Source: Apoderus coryli (taxonomy: Eukaryota > Arthropoda > Insecta > Coleoptera > Attelabidae). Taken from it: a stretch of 64,000 nt of DNA. The notes below the pieces were generated by a model, which was not told where the DNA came from, ran no database searches, and saw only the letters and a program-made list of their open reading frames with translations. The stretch is from contig OU452207.1 in assembly GCA_911728435.2 (NCBI GenBank), positions 14,533,682 through 14,597,681 on the forward strand. Direction: 5' to 3'. Positions 21,819 to 35,407 of this stretch are shown here, one piece after another. The first letter of the stretch is position 1. Each line of letters begins with the position of its first letter. A program made the position numbers and the translations under genes.

Positions 21819-24165
21819 AAGAGATCCCTAGATCTGCTATAAAAGGAATCCCTAAAATTCTAAATTATTAGAATAATAAATGAACTATATAACTATATAT
21901 AAAATGAACTATAAAAACTAACAACTTAACTAGTATTGGAATTATATCTAAATTGATGTAGAATTACCGAATGTTAATTTCAAGATACTTAAAATATAAA
22001 ATAATATCTAATTAGGCACGAAACAGTTTCAATTAAAGAAGAACAAACAAACAACTTTATTAGTCTTTATTAGAGTAATGCAAAATTACTCACCTTTTAT
22101 AATTCTGGATCTATCTCGGTCACCCACTTTGTATTTAAAAGGAAAACAATAATTAAATGACCGTTCTGTCAACAACATAACGAAAACTTTATTAGAAATA
22201 AAACGCAAAAGTTTCGGCCCAAAACAACTAATTTAATAATTCAAACTAAATGAAAATTAATTCCCATACGAAACTTTCATTACAATTGAAAACTGAATTT
22301 ATTTCAATTACTAAAAGAAACAACTTAATCTTTATAAAAATTGATTGGAAACAAAAAGGCCTTAATTAATTAATTAAATTAACTTGAACTTCGATTATTA
22401 TTAAGAAACTTTATACAATTAGAAATCACATCTAGACTCTACCAAGGCTAAAACGAATCTAAAACCGAAAATCCGATTGTCTTTCCAAAACACTTAACAT
22501 ACATGAGAAGTAGGTACCTAGATTGAAAATAGCCAATCAGAAAAAAAGGCATTTTTACAATATACCCCTATAAAGATACAGCTACAGGGTGAGCGTTTAA
22601 GAAATAAAATATATTTTTATGTCGACTGTAATAATGGTTTTTAATTGTTAAGCTGTCCTATGTTGGAGATTTTTCAGAAGATCAACAAGACACTACTGTT
22701 TGTAAAGTTAGGAAGAATACGATTATATAATGACTTCTTAATCTCCGGAAAAGCTAACTGGATGAAAACCCATGTTCATATTTTCGGCGCCCTTTATATT
22801 TATTCTTTGTTATGGGACCTTGTTAACTCCCCAACTACTAGCTTCTGTATATAATAATAAAAGTCCGACATTTAATTTACATGAAGGCGTTTCGATGTTC
22901 AAAAGTGAGACCACTCTGTATATGAAACATGTCATTCTTCGATCAAGAAAACACGGCCCATCTGTTTCTAAAAGTTGAACAAAGAAAAGAGACAAAAATT
23001 ATATATTTTTGTTATTCATGTACCTACTTGCAGATGTATTTATTGCGTTTCGTAAAACCCATGTCAATAAACGATAAGATAGATAGAAAACAGACCCTTA
23101 AATTTTATGACTAAAAGGACAGTTTAGGAACATTTGTTAACAATCTACTTAAAATAATATTCACAAAAATATTATATTTCCCAAACTAATAGAAAATATC
23201 TATAAAATCACCCAACTATCAAGAAATATAAATTGTGTAAGCCCTTGTTCACTCTAATCTTCAACGAAAACAGGTTAAAGCCTAGGCCAGGATTTCTGAC
23301 AATCAAAACAATTGTAAAATATGCCATGTGTTTTAACATACGTTTAAATAGTCAGCGCACTGCAACGTTTACTTTTGTTGAGGCTTCTTTGAAGGAAAAC
23401 ATTTATCAAATATTTCCCAAATCATCACTTTTTTCATTAAAGTAAAGCAATTAGAAAAGAAAACAGATTTGTGTGTTATTGTTATGGAATCTACTCGCTT
23501 AACCAACATACCAACTTTCAATGCTCTATTGCCAGAATGTCTTTGAAATTATCTCTATCCTACACCTCGTACTTACTATTCGCGCAATAGCTTAATTAAA
23601 CTGAAACCTATTTAGACCTAGATGTTTAATTAAATATAATCTTAATTTCCCCAAGTTTATTTTATTTTACCTTTGTTAAAATAATTTCGTTGTTGAAAAA
23701 AATCCATATTATTTATGTCATTCCATTCTATTCATTCAAATTCCGGCAACAATTAAGAAAAGATGAAAATACGCGGATGCCACACTTTATTTGAACATTT
23801 TCACCATGAAACTAGTTTTGTGTTCTTTTTGGCCAACAGGATTTTTTAAAAAACAACTTTACAATTTTTGGAAATTAAATTGACTTTATTAAATACAATA
23901 TATGGTTCTTATTATAGAGTAAATGAATAAGTGATTCTAACAGATAAAATTACTTATATTTATAACATTTTTGAATGTGCTGACACAGGGCGTCACTACT
24001 TGTTAGGTTCACACGATAACTCGTGGGAAAGTGCTGATACAGGGCGTCACTTCTTAGGTTTACACATATAACTCCTCCATCCTTAAATACAAATCCTAGG
24101 GTTAGGGTTTGTTAACTCAATGTCCGGAGTTCCCGTTGAAGTTGTATTCTTGGGACGACTTTTGG
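21819..24165. other. Mostly non-coding; LTR-like repeat inside (see 21985-22480)
   Basis: AT-rich sequence without a supported gene. Overlapping short open frames at 22645-23114 share no motif with known families. At 23965-24075 a ~55-bp unit is tandemly repeated twice (GTGCTGACACAGGGCGTCAC and GTGCTGATACAGGGCGTCAC), directly downstream of the envelope fragment in that gene's reading direction. Confidence 0.45.
21985..22480 (-). repeat. LTR-like repeat, inverted copy of 51420-52010
   Basis: Read on the minus strand it shares a series of landmarks with 51420-52010 on the plus strand: GGCCTTTTTGTTT, TTAGTAATTGAAATAAATTC, ATTTCTAATAAAGTT, TTTTGCATTAC, and TTGTTTGTTCTTCTTTA then TTGAAAC. AATAAA-type signals near the end suggest a retroelement LTR. 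The envelope fragment lies upstream on the same strand, which would fit a 3' LTR, but the link is not proven. Confidence 0.55.
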
Positions 24166-24169
24166 AGTG

Positions 24170-25505
24170 CTATTTCTTCTTGTAAAAGTAATGCATTGCC
24201 CATATTAATAATATTGCAATCATTATGTATATGATGATCGTCCAAAAACTTATTGTTTGGAAGTGAACTATCGGGTTATTAATTGAATTAATTTTGTTTT
24301 GTTGAATTTCTAAAGCACTCTGAATATTTTTTACGTCATCGAGATTAACACTTTCTAATTTTATAGGTTTAAAGTTAATATTAGCATCGGACATTGTTAT
24401 TAATTATTAGTTTTGGGAGTTCAATCAATTTAAAGTCGTTTTTCATGTTTTCGTAGTTTTTTAGTTTTATATTATTTATTGTTATTTCACATTCTTTATT
24501 TAATTCTAACACATAAGAGCCATTAAGTGGAATATTGTCTTTACTATTACTACATTTTTGAATGGTTATAGCATTTAGTGGCGTAACAATTCTCCATTTG
24601 TTTTTTTCTAGTTTCTGTATTTTTAGATTATTTATTGACACAAGGGTTTGTTGACAGTTTGTTAGTCTTTTTAGGTATCTTAGCATTTGAATTTCACAAG
24701 GATTATCTTCATTAACGATTTTCACTGTGTTGATTTCTTCGCAGAGATGTTCTTCTGGTGTGATTTCTTGGCATTTTATGTCAAATAAGGCGTACGAGTG
24801 TTCATTGAGGATAAGGTACTTGGTTTTTGGGAATATCATTTTATATGTGTGGTTATTATGTGGAACAGGAAGGGCGTACAAATGAAAGTAGTTATAGTTT
24901 TCCTTTTCTACTATTGGAACTTGTAAAATGAATACAATTTTGTTATTTTTATTATAGCATTTGACGTCGATTATTTTTTCGAAAAATAAGAGATTGTCCA
25001 TAGTTGGTTCAAAAGGTAGTTTGTTCTGGTCTAGACGTTTATTGATTAAGTAGATTTCATATAAGAGTTCACGTGGGTCTATTATAGAATTGTGAAAAAT
25101 TTTTAATTTTGAAAATGTTACGGCAGTTTCTATTTTTTCTAATACATTACAAATTATTTGGAATTGACTGGTTATTTGCGTCAAAACCATATGAATTAGA
25201 AAATAATTGTGAGTCTCAATTTCAGCGATTTCAATTTTCTTTATGACATTTTCGATTTGTTTTATTCTTAGTGTTAGGTAAAACTGATTATGTGTTAGGT
25301 TTTGAATATTTTGTTGAAAGGTATCAATAGATTTTTGTAATAATGTGATTTGATCGCTTACTATAGTTTTTATTTTCTTTTGATTATTTTCTAATTGAGA
25401 TATAGCTTTGTCATATCTTTCGGCGTCTTCTTGGTCTAGGTTTCCTGTTAAAGATTTAATAACTTCTACATTTTCAGGATATCCCTGTAACGACCAATCA
25501 ATCAC
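24170..25505 (-). pseudogene. env: Envelope (F-like fusion protein) fragment of an insect errantivirus-type endogenous retrovirus
   Basis: Two overlapping frames (25505-24381 and 24394-24170) encode the F1-like part of a baculovirus-F-type envelope. It starts at KSLTGNLDQEDAERYD just after the expected cleavage site, a coiled-coil heptad region follows (residues ~30-110), then a Cys-bearing ectodomain. A transmembrane segment (TIIIYIMIAILLIWAMHYF) and a short basic tail lie in the second frame. The frame changes in the 14-bp overlap, so the protein is broken there. The signal peptide and F2 part are missing, and no gag or pol adjoins it. In life such proteins mediate particle entry; this copy appears dead. 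Confidence 0.72.
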
Positions 25506-25739
25506 CTTTAAATTATTAATTTTAATATCTTATGCTTATGCAACCTCCAACACATCATTATGGTATTGATGGTTGCATAACCTCTTCTATGTAATACAAC
25601 ACTTTTCGATGCTCTTAATAATTTTGTCTAAAGTAAAAATTTGATTTTTTTGATGAGTTTCAGTAAATATATAGGGGTGTTTTTTTAGGTGCTGTAGTTC
25701 ATTTTTGAATGTGTTATTGATTGTGCACATGTAACATTT

Positions 25740-26545
25740 TTTTCAGATTGCAATTGAATAACTGTAAAATGTTTAGAAATTTTTAACATAAGCACTTTAA
25801 ATTTATATACGAGGTGAGTCAAAAATGTATTAATTTATTTTGTTAAGCACAAAAAAGTAATATTTTGAATAATTTTTTTTGATTTTCTTAGATTGCAATT
25901 CAAGATTTCTTTGAAGGAGAAATTATAAGCTCCTAGAGGTTATCTACGGGGTAACTCAAAAATGTTTCTATTTATTATTTAAGACTTTTAGACACGGTAG
26001 AACCTTATCAGCGATAGGTTACTTTTTTCTTTTATTATTATTTTTTTGATTTGTTTCTATTTGCAATCAAGAATACATTATGGTGAAACTATATAGTTCC
26101 TAGATGTTATCTACGCGTTAACTCAAAATATTTCCCACTCATTAATGCCCTTAATAAATTTATCGATGTAGGAAGAAAAATTGATTTCTTTGACATTTTT
26201 TAGAGTTTCACTATATACAGAGGATTTTGTTTTGTAATTATACAATTTAGATACAAGGGAACTCAAAAATGTTTTAATTTATTTTGTAAGATTTTTGGGC
26301 ACAGCAAAACCTAATTAATAGTAAAACTTTTGAGTTTTCTTAGTTTGTTAGAATCGCCTCATAAAATTTATTTATATACAGGGTGTCTCAAATGTAATTC
26401 TATTTATTTGATTACGTGGTTTTCAACCCATATTTTCAGCTTTTTTTTTTGTTTTTTAATAACCCTCAATGACTTTTGTCAGAGATGAAACTACCACAAA
26501 ACGACTGGGAAATCCCCCAAGGGATTTCTTGTAATTAATACTAAA
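25740..26545. repeat. Dispersed repeat, inverted copy at 61940-62300
   Basis: Landmarks shared in reverse orientation with 61940-62300: ATTTATATACGAGGTGAGTC, AGCTCCTAGAGGTTATCTAC then GGGGTAACTC, and AAACGACTGGGAAATCCC followed by AAGGGATTTCTTGTA. Within this copy the CTAGNNGTTATCTACGNG phrase occurs twice (25935 and 26103), so it is itself internally repeated. Confidence 0.7.
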
Positions 26546-27992
26546 TTTTGTACAAAAACTTTCAACGTCCGAATACCTCCATAAGAATACAATGTAAAAA
26601 ACAAGTAAACAAACAAAAAGTGTGCAGATTCATGCCGGACGGAAACCACGTGATATCAGTGAGCTAATAAAAAACAGGACCCCTTTTTACTCTAATGACA
26701 TCACTGTTATAATACATAGTCACTGTACTGTATATCACTGTAACCGAGTGAAGTTGATAACGCCTTCTGTTGTTAGATGATGGTACTAACCAAACGCTGA
26801 CACATTATATTATAACAAACACGATGGCATAGTCAAATTCATACAGGGGAAACAGAAACCAGTAAATGATTATACCATTCTCGACACCAGTGTTGTCAGT
26901 TAATATTTTGTTTTGAAATAATAGAATCTTATCATTGACGAGGTTCATTGTCACTTCTCTTGTCTTTAAAAGTAAAAGAATAGCCCCTAATATTGTGACT
27001 TGAGTTTTTTCCGTAATATCGGTTTTTTTCACTCAGTTAACTCGTAAACTCAATTCATATATAAAGAAATACAAGTGAGTTTATAGAATATTTCACATCC
27101 GTTTAACTGAACTATACGTTACAAGACGACTGAATTCCTACGTCAAAGAAATAGAAACCTGTAATTAACTATGTCTTACTTCTCTCAAGTAGCGCTAGTG
27201 TAAAAAAATCAATAAAGGTTTCGTAGGCGGGCACATGTGTTTCAAGTATTGATTAGCAAAAATAGCATTAAAAAAAATTTCATAATAAATAAAACCTAAC
27301 ATATGTATATAATTGTAGTAAATTTAGAAGTTGTCATTGTGTATTCAAAGTAATTTTAGTGAAAAAGTGATAATAACCTTAATAACGTGTGACAGTGCCA
27401 TGAAAGCCGTCAGATGGATGGATGTGATCAAATGTTTGTGAATAGCTCAAGAAGAATAGTTGATATCTCCCTCTGCGTCACACACTTAAATGAACTGTGT
27501 AGATATAATTAAATTAATTGATTAAATAGTGAAACCGCATTAAATCACAGTTGAAAAGTGCCTAGTTCCCGTGAGAAAAAAATAAATTTTCCATTTGTAT
27601 TGTGGTGCGATCCATCCTGGCAGCGGATTCGCAGATCGCTTACCCGAACTTTTGCCAATTTTGCAGCTTTTCATTCACTGTAGATTTGTTAAATAATAAA
27701 AGGTAACAAATCAATCGGAAAACCAGGGAAAATCTATATAGAATTCACGGTAAGTATCCAAGCACAACACATTACATATATAATAACAATCTGCAACGTA
27801 CTCTACCCGGAACATAACCGCTACAACGGTAATGATTTGTTTACATTCTACAATCATCATGCCAGGCCTAATTAACAACTAAATCAGATCTATTTTAGGA
27901 TAAATACGCAAGTGAACGAAAGAAGATACTATAAAGAAGCCTCCCAGAGACGATGAGCAATGTGGGACTATGGACTATGTTAATACTAAGCT

Positions 27993-28053
27993 ATGAAACA
28001 ACCCCACGTAAACAGTGAAGCACTAAACGAAGATTGGACGGAATTGCTAACAG
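27993..28053 (+). CDS. Candidate 5' coding exon (low confidence)
   Basis: An ATG opens 20 codons (MKQPHVNSEALNEDWTELLT) ending at a good donor (CAG then GTAAGG), with another donor upstream (CACG then GTAAGTATCC at about 27749) as if 5' untranslated exons precede it. I found no in-frame continuation in the window, so this could be chance or a gene whose next exon lies elsewhere. Confidence 0.2.
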
Positions 28054-30917
28054 GTAAGGTTTTAAAACCGGTGAGTATTAGTTAATCTAACCAACTTCCA
28101 GCCGTAGGAAATACATTATGAAGATTCGCGAAGGAATTATGGATATAGACTGCCCCGAATACCGCAGCATTTAGCGTAACAACAAATGAAGTCGCACAGA
28201 AACACAACGCAACACAGACTTTACAATATTTATTCCTAATTACCCAGAGTATAGCCAGGAACGTACTAAGCAGGTATTTACCAATTACTTATTTACAATT
28301 ATAATACAAATTACAGAAACTTGTTTGGCATGCCACAGGTGTCCGAAGACGTAGGTTTAAGGAGGGAAATTCAGGTCTAGGATGGTAGCAGTGAGTAAAA
28401 TAACATTGGCAAAGCCTGATTGTAAGTGAACAATAAATACAAATCAAAAGAACGTAACCAAGTGTGTTTTATTAAGAAATAATTGAATAAGAAACTCGTT
28501 CATTGGTGAGTATTATTTTGCTTTGATAATAAATGTACTTTAAGGTGAGAAATACGACACAAATTTTGCTCGTGCATGGCTTGCCCAAATTTTAACGTTA
28601 CACTCGGTCCCAGATACGTACGTCGTACGTATGACGTCATTTTAAATAATAGTATTGTTCCACAGATATATAAAATAACCTATTAGATGTCGTAATTCAG
28701 AATAAGAATATTCTAACCTAACCTCTTTTTATCGATCACCTGTGGACAAATTTTGTAATATTTATAAATAATAATAAATAGTAAAATTATTTAATAATGG
28801 TTTATGTGGGAGCATGGCAACACAGTAAAATAACACAGTTAATTTCCTGTTTCCGTGAACAGGGCGACATCTTAAAAAAAATGTTTGTCATTCTTTAGAT
28901 TTTTGTTGATTTTTCTCGCATTTTGCAACTAATCCTACAAATGTGTTTGGTATGAAAGTGTTTAAAATTATGTGCGCTAATAATTACATGTTGTTTTAAA
29001 GTGTGACATTGTCTATTTGTTTATAAAAATGCAAAAGAACATTCTTAGTGACACATACGTACTAAAATAGACATGTCAATGTACGAGTTTGCCATAGGTA
29101 TATTTCTGTGTCTATATCTATGACTTTGGAACAACAATAATAAATATGCTGTTGTGTGTTTATTTGTTACATACGGTTAATGTGATAGGTAGGTATATTT
29201 CTGTGTCTATCACTTTGGAATAACAATAATTTTATCTGTCTGTCCTAATGTACCTAGTTGGTTACGCTGCCCTTTATCAGCTGATCTATTATAGGAAGCT
29301 ATTAACGACATACGCAGGTATATCAAAACATATTACTTTCTTGACGAATGGAGAACCTTTGTTATAAAAACTACTAATGTATATATGATCAAGATTATAA
29401 GAAATATATAATTATCAGAAAAATAAGTACCTATTATTAATATAATATACTAATTTGAATCAATTAAACAGGCAAAGTTAGGTTTAATACGAAAATTGTA
29501 AATCTATAATAAAATTAGCCAGCTAAGTACGTACGTCGTTAGTTATTTGGAAACTATCCTGACCCTGACCGGATGAAATTGACCTAGTAACCTTTAGTTT
29601 AGCTGTCCTAATATAGTACAACATCAACGACAGGTATCTCAAAACAAATTCTTCTCTTTTCCTAATATGGATGATATGATCAGTATGGATTATGGATGTT
29701 TATGATTCTGACGTGCGGATTTTTGCAGAACTAATCAGGTAGATGTAGGTATAGCGGCGTTGCCATATTATTGAGCCAGATTTTGTTGTCATTTTCTGGG
29801 ATTTTAGATTTTGTATTATTAATTAATAAATTAGATATGCCTTCATTGTTCGATGCAGTACAATAGAGGTATTGTATAGAAATAGAATATATTATTAGTT
29901 TAGTTATTGAAGATATTTGGTGAAAATTAGTTCAGTAGATATTTTGAATTAATTCCGAATATAATTGATTTAAATATGAATTATGATGAGCCATAATAAT
30001 AGACCATCATTTTGAAGTGTTTTATTTAAATTATGAAGTAATTTATTGATATGTGGAATGGTGTAACATTTATAATTATTCTGAATAATATTTTTTCTTA
30101 TATTTTCAAAAGTATAAATGTGTTGTTATTATCTTTTTTAGTTTCATATTTATGTTGATCTTATAGTGAATAATAGTTTTGTACATAAAACATTAATTTG
30201 TTTTTTTTTTTAATTTTTATTTTGTTTTAAATAGGAAAAATAATAAAAAACAGGTAGGTACAGACGACTTTAGAGACAGTGAATTTTTATGTTTTTTTTT
30301 TTTTATTAGAAAGCCAGCATTTATAATAGTACATTTCAAATTTAGCGGTAAAAAGCATTATTTCAAACAAAAATTTAAATTTAAATCTTATAAAACATGG
30401 CAATTACGTGGTTTCTGTCAAATTTAGGAGATAAAATGTAACGTCAGATTGTAATAATCAGTCATTAATATATAAATTTAAAAAAAATGAATTTGTATTA
30501 ATAATGCCACAGCTACAGCTATTGTTTTTTAAAGGCAATGTTATAGTTGATAAAGTATTGTTGAAATATCATATTTCTATTCAATTGTTATGGAAAATGT
30601 GACAAAATTATGTCCCTAAAGTCGTCCGTAGTTATAAAACAAACGCATAATTATTTTTTATTCAAAGAATCTATAATTTTGTTTAAAATATTGTATTTTA
30701 AAATCTGTAAAAAAAAGTATTATTTAGTGGATATAGTAATTGTACGTTTTGGGTACCTTAATTAAAAATATGGATATATGTGGATTTGAATTTTTGTGGA
30801 GAACATTAAAAGATTAGTTTATTGATATTTTTTTCTTTGTACATAGTAGTTGCTTTTTTTTGCTAGTTTTCTTGATCCGGATTTGTTGGATTTTTGAATC
30901 TTGATTTTAGATAACAA

Positions 30918-31084
30918 ATGAAAGAACGCTCGATAAGTTTGCCTAAAAGAGTCAAAAGAATTACGGATCGAGATTGCGATGGGTGCTCATTTGGGGATGA
31001 ATCAGAATATGCGTTTTTAGCGAAAGAACATGATCAGTGAATCCAAACGCGTTTGGATCCTGAAATCAGTAGCGAAAGAAAGCA
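30918..31084 (+). pseudogene. Candidate decayed exon (low confidence)
   Basis: After a TTTTAG acceptor-like site an ATG frame runs 40 codons with non-AT-biased content (RVKRITDRDCDGCSFGDES) to TGA at 31038-31040. The same frame stays open beyond it (RLDPEISSERKQLVW) to a GTAATT. Composition is unlike the surroundings, suggesting past coding. Family not recognised. Confidence 0.25.
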
Positions 31085-34069
31085 GCTAGTATGGTAATTT
31101 AAAATTAAATGCCATTTTATGTATGTATGTAATGGTTTTTTTGTAGTGATCTAGTAAGAAAAAAGTGATTGTACCTAGTGTATGATTAGAAAGTAGTTTT
31201 AAATAGATACTTTGCTAGTAAAAAAACAATTTTGAAATGAATTAATTAAAAAAAAAAGAAAGAAACTACAAAGTTACCTTAACAAAGATTAATTATCAGT
31301 ATTATATTAGCAGCACGTTAGAAATATGTTTCGGATGTATAAATTTGCATAATCAGTAAAATCACATTAACTAAAAGAGGACAATGGTATGCAACAACAA
31401 ACATTTTTAGTGTTTAATTTAATTTTGTTGACAAAATTATGTGTTAATTTATAAGAAAAATCGGGAGAAGAATTTTAAATAGCTCACACCTGGAAAATAT
31501 CGATGGGGACATGAGAATTCTAGTTAATTGTTGATTGTGATAAATCGTTTTATTTGTAGTTGATTTCTTTTGGTTGGTGTTGGGGGGTTTATATTTTCGA
31601 AACATATTTGTGATGTGCTGCTAATGTGTTATTTATAAATGAATTTTGTGGAGGCGACGTTGAAGTTTGGGGTAACATAGATATTGTTAGAATGAACTAT
31701 TTTGTCAAATTTAATATGGTAATATTATTATGGTAACTTTTGTAATTGTTTTGATTATAATCCTAATATTTGTTGTATAATAAATGTTTTTTCAATTTAA
31801 TTAATTTTGTGGAAAATATTTGTGTTTTTGTAGTTGATATGTTAAATATTATGTTAATAATCTAGGTATTAGAACTATTAAGAATGTTTACCGTCTCCTC
31901 ATCGGCCTTTCTTGGTGGCTGGAAAAATTAATATAAACAAATTTATTTATGTATGCTGTGTGAGTTGCGTACCTATATTGAAATAGTTTGTAAATAAATT
32001 TTATGTTGTTATTTAAATGTTGTATTTGGTATTGAATAAATTAGGGGATATTTAAAATGGAGTAATTTTAAAAATTTGTTAATTTGTATTTTTAAAATAT
32101 TCAAATTAATGTCATTTGATGTAAGTGGTAGGTGGGATGTACTGGTGGAGTATTGCTAAGTAATGGAAAACTAATTAAAATTAAAAATTATTATAAACTT
32201 ACTCCTCTAAAATGTTGATTTTGATCGTTATGGAAATAAAAAGTATACATTAGTATATAAAAATGCATTTTTATATGTGGTAATAGACTATGTTGGAAGT
32301 AATTTTAACGAAATATAATTTAGACAATGGTATATGTAAAGTATTTTTCTATTCACTTACAATATATTGAAGGCGGGGCGGCGGTGGTTTCTTTGTTTGG
32401 TTTTGTTCTAAAATTTATAATTTATCAATTCGAATGACAAAATTGTGTTTGAAATAGATATTAAAAGTAAATTTTGAGTTTTTAGTTTTATTGTTGTAAG
32501 TTTTTTTTTTTATTTTTCTCATTTATATGGCTGGTTTTACTAAATTAATACAGGCGATAGAAAAGTGAATTTGAAGAAAAAAAAGTTCATATAAACGTAG
32601 GGCCTCAAATGTATTGTAACCGAGATACAGGCTTTTCAAAATTATTTTCTGATGATGTTTTTTGTTTAATGTAGTTTGTATTATCAATTATATTAGTTTA
32701 CTTAAAAACTGTTTTTCGTTTTTGCTAAATAATGCATTTCCATGGTAATCCACGACGGGATACGGAAATTTTATAATATGTAATGTTATTGTTTTTTGTG
32801 GATTATTAAGTAAATTTTTAAACTCAATGTAAGTATTTTAACAAAATAAAAGAAGGTCCCTTTTTTAAATAAATACAATTTTTTTTATTAATATGAACTC
32901 AAAAAGTGAAATATTTCCCGCCCCGTTTAGTTTGATACGCTTATTATTGTAATTTTGGAATTCCTTTTAATTTGGCTTATTAAGAACTAAAAATAAAATA
33001 CATTAGTAAAATTTTATTGATGTATCTAAAACCGTTTCGTTGATATTTCGAAAAAAAAATCATCATCAGGTGTTAATTTTGAATGCCCTGTATCTTGGTT
33101 ACAATGCGTTTGCGGACGTATATTTATAGGAACTTTTTTTTTTTTAATTTATTGTTCTATCATCTGTATTAATTTGTAATAATACATAGGGAACACCCTG
33201 TATATTGATTTGTTTTCGTGTTTGTAGGTGGGATATGCATTACTATGTGTATGTAGATGGTATGGTTTACATATTATATTTTTTGGTGTATATCTGGTTG
33301 TGTTTAAATGTAAATCGATATTGCAGATGGGCAACGACTATGGTACTCTGACGAGTTCATAATAAGAGCGAAACGAATTCGTCAGTATCGGTCGACCCAT
33401 GCCTCGGTTTGGTTATACTGAATTAGACTGAGGCCTTGCTAAATTAAGAAAAATCTCCTGTGTAGGTAAAACACGTTATTTTGTCCGCTACGCCATAAAC
33501 TTATTTTTTATTTTATTTACGGACACAAATTCATTCTATTATTAACAGCATATCATAAAAAAAATTTATCTCTAAACTGCTTCACAAACTAAAATTTTGT
33601 AAGAGAGTAAATAGTTTCTAAATAAAATGCACTAATCAAGGAAAAAACTGGTATTGATTATACGACGGTTACAAAAAATATGGGTAGATAATTTATTGTG
33701 ACTAAGCTTTTAAACACCCTGTCATTATAGAAATTGGAGTTTATTTAATAAAAAAATGTAGTTTATTGATGCAAATACGTATCTAAAAAATGAGTAAAAT
33801 CTATCAAATATTTTTCGATTTATTTGAAAAAACGTAAAAAAAATCGTGTATATAGATAAGTTGATTTAAATCATCATATTTTATGCCAAGGAATTTGTGC
33901 TATTCCGTTGTATACGTCATTTCCGGACACCCTGTATATTATATTATGCGAGGTTAATAACTGGTTTTTTAATTATGTCAGATAATTACGTTTATTTAAT
34001 TGTACTGATGAATATATTTTAAAATTATTTTGTAGTAATGAAAAATATATTAAATATAAAGTAACTCAC

Positions 34070-35407
34070 CTTATTTTTGCCTTGTTGATTTTCTCCCTGT
34101 TTAACAGGAAGAATAGGCTGAAATGAAGTTAATTTAGTTTTTATAATAGGAATAATAGGTATCCGTATTCAGCAATCGTAATATTTAAAGTAACTCACAT
34201 TTTTTTTGCCATCTAAATCTGACGGCTGTGGCTTTGTTGGAATATGCTGAAATGAAGTTGATATAGTTATTATTATTAACAGGAATAATAGGTATTCGTA
34301 TCCAGCAAACGTAATATTTAAAGTAACTCACATTGTTTTTGCCATCTAAATCTGACGGCTGTGGCTCTGTTGGAATATGCTGAAATGAAGTTGATATAGT
34401 TATTATTATTAACAGGAACAATAGGTATTTGGATTCCGCAATTGTAATATTTAGGCTTATTTCAGACCAATTTATTTTGCGGCCATAAAATGTTGATTAA
34501 ACTTTTGTAGCTATTAATTATATTACTACTATAACTATGTATTAAGTATGTCGGTGTAGAGTCACATGTCTGAGTATGCTGGCTACAAACAGATAGAATA
34601 TATATTGGGTTAGTGTGTATGAGAAATTTTGAGGAGAAAATGATTGTTTCTATATTTGGAAGATTGTGGTTTTCCTTGAAAAGTGTTATACCCACAATAT
34701 GCAAAATAACATATGAGAATTGTTATTATTTAATTGTGGTTGAGTTGTGGTAGAAAAACTGTATGTGTGATTGATTCATTTGTTATCTGGGATAATGTTG
34801 AAGGGGATACCAATCACATGTTGTACTTTTATCGGTGAAACAAATTGCAGTGTGTCTCCTTAGTAAGTACTATTTTGTGGTTTTATACTAATTTTTACTT
34901 TTTTTTTTAAAGTGATTTTTTTTTGTCGTTCAAAAGTAGGGAATTTTGAGTTTAGCTTTATGTTTAGCTAAAAAGTAGTAATAAGTTATAAGATACATTT
35001 GTTCGTTTTGTAGGTTTTATTTAGAAAAAAAATGAAATATTTAAATGGAATAGTATCATTAAGCAGGATATTCATTTTATCTATTATATTAATAAAATTC
35101 AAGCAATTTTATTGTAAAATTAGTACTTAGGAGAAGAGATATTTGTTTGAATGGGTCATTTTGATATTTAGATGGCGTCCATTTTTTTTTGTGAAATATT
35201 TGTTAAACAATGTTAAAAGATTTGAAAAAATATAATACTTATAGTTAAAATACTCACCTCAATATGGCCCACTTCTACGGATGTCTCCATGTTCATGTTT
35301 TTTTTTATATAATCTGAAAGATTTAACTTCTGTAAAATGTTTTTTTTAGGAAATAGTAGTAAATATACTTACATCTTTTAGCATCAGGTACATAAAAATG
35401 AACTTGC
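34070..35407 (-). CDS. Micro-exon gene: five small exons, three of them tandem 48-nt cassettes
   Basis: Exons (minus): 35407-35373 (35 nt), 35313-35258 (56 nt), 34379-34332, 34246-34199 and 34117-34070 (48 nt each). All have AG acceptors and GTAAGT/GTGAGT donors, and one frame runs through all five without a stop. It reads QVHFYVPDAKR, then an exon with METSVEVGHIE, then HIPTEPQPSDLDGKNN, HIPTKPQPSDLDGKKN and PILPVKQGENQQGKNK. The cassettes are phase 0-0, so any number can be used. The units repeat every 129-133 bp including intron. Neither the upstream start nor the downstream end was found; an internal ATG at 35296 is possible. Family not recognised; the repeats are Pro/Lys-rich and hydrophilic. 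Confidence 0.65.

Larger units (their letters stand above)
25506..34060. other. Long AT-rich stretch with repeats but few gene signals
   Basis: No sustained coding region. Contains the repeat at 25740-26545, candidate plus-strand exons at 27993-28053 and 30918-31084 listed separately, CRE-like palindromes (ATACGTACGTCGTACGTAT then TGACGTCA at 28612-28637), and several single ends of ACAGGGTG-type MITEs (about 26380, 33190, 33715, 33930). It may be a long intron of the micro-exon gene whose exons lie at 34.07-35.41 kb. Confidence 0.4.

Noticed and set aside
22645..23114. Cluster of overlapping short frames on both strands
   Set aside because: No motif, no splice logic, AT-driven composition; likely chance.
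30918..31084. Selenocysteine readthrough at the TGA
   Set aside because: No SECIS-like element could be pointed to; a decayed exon is simpler.
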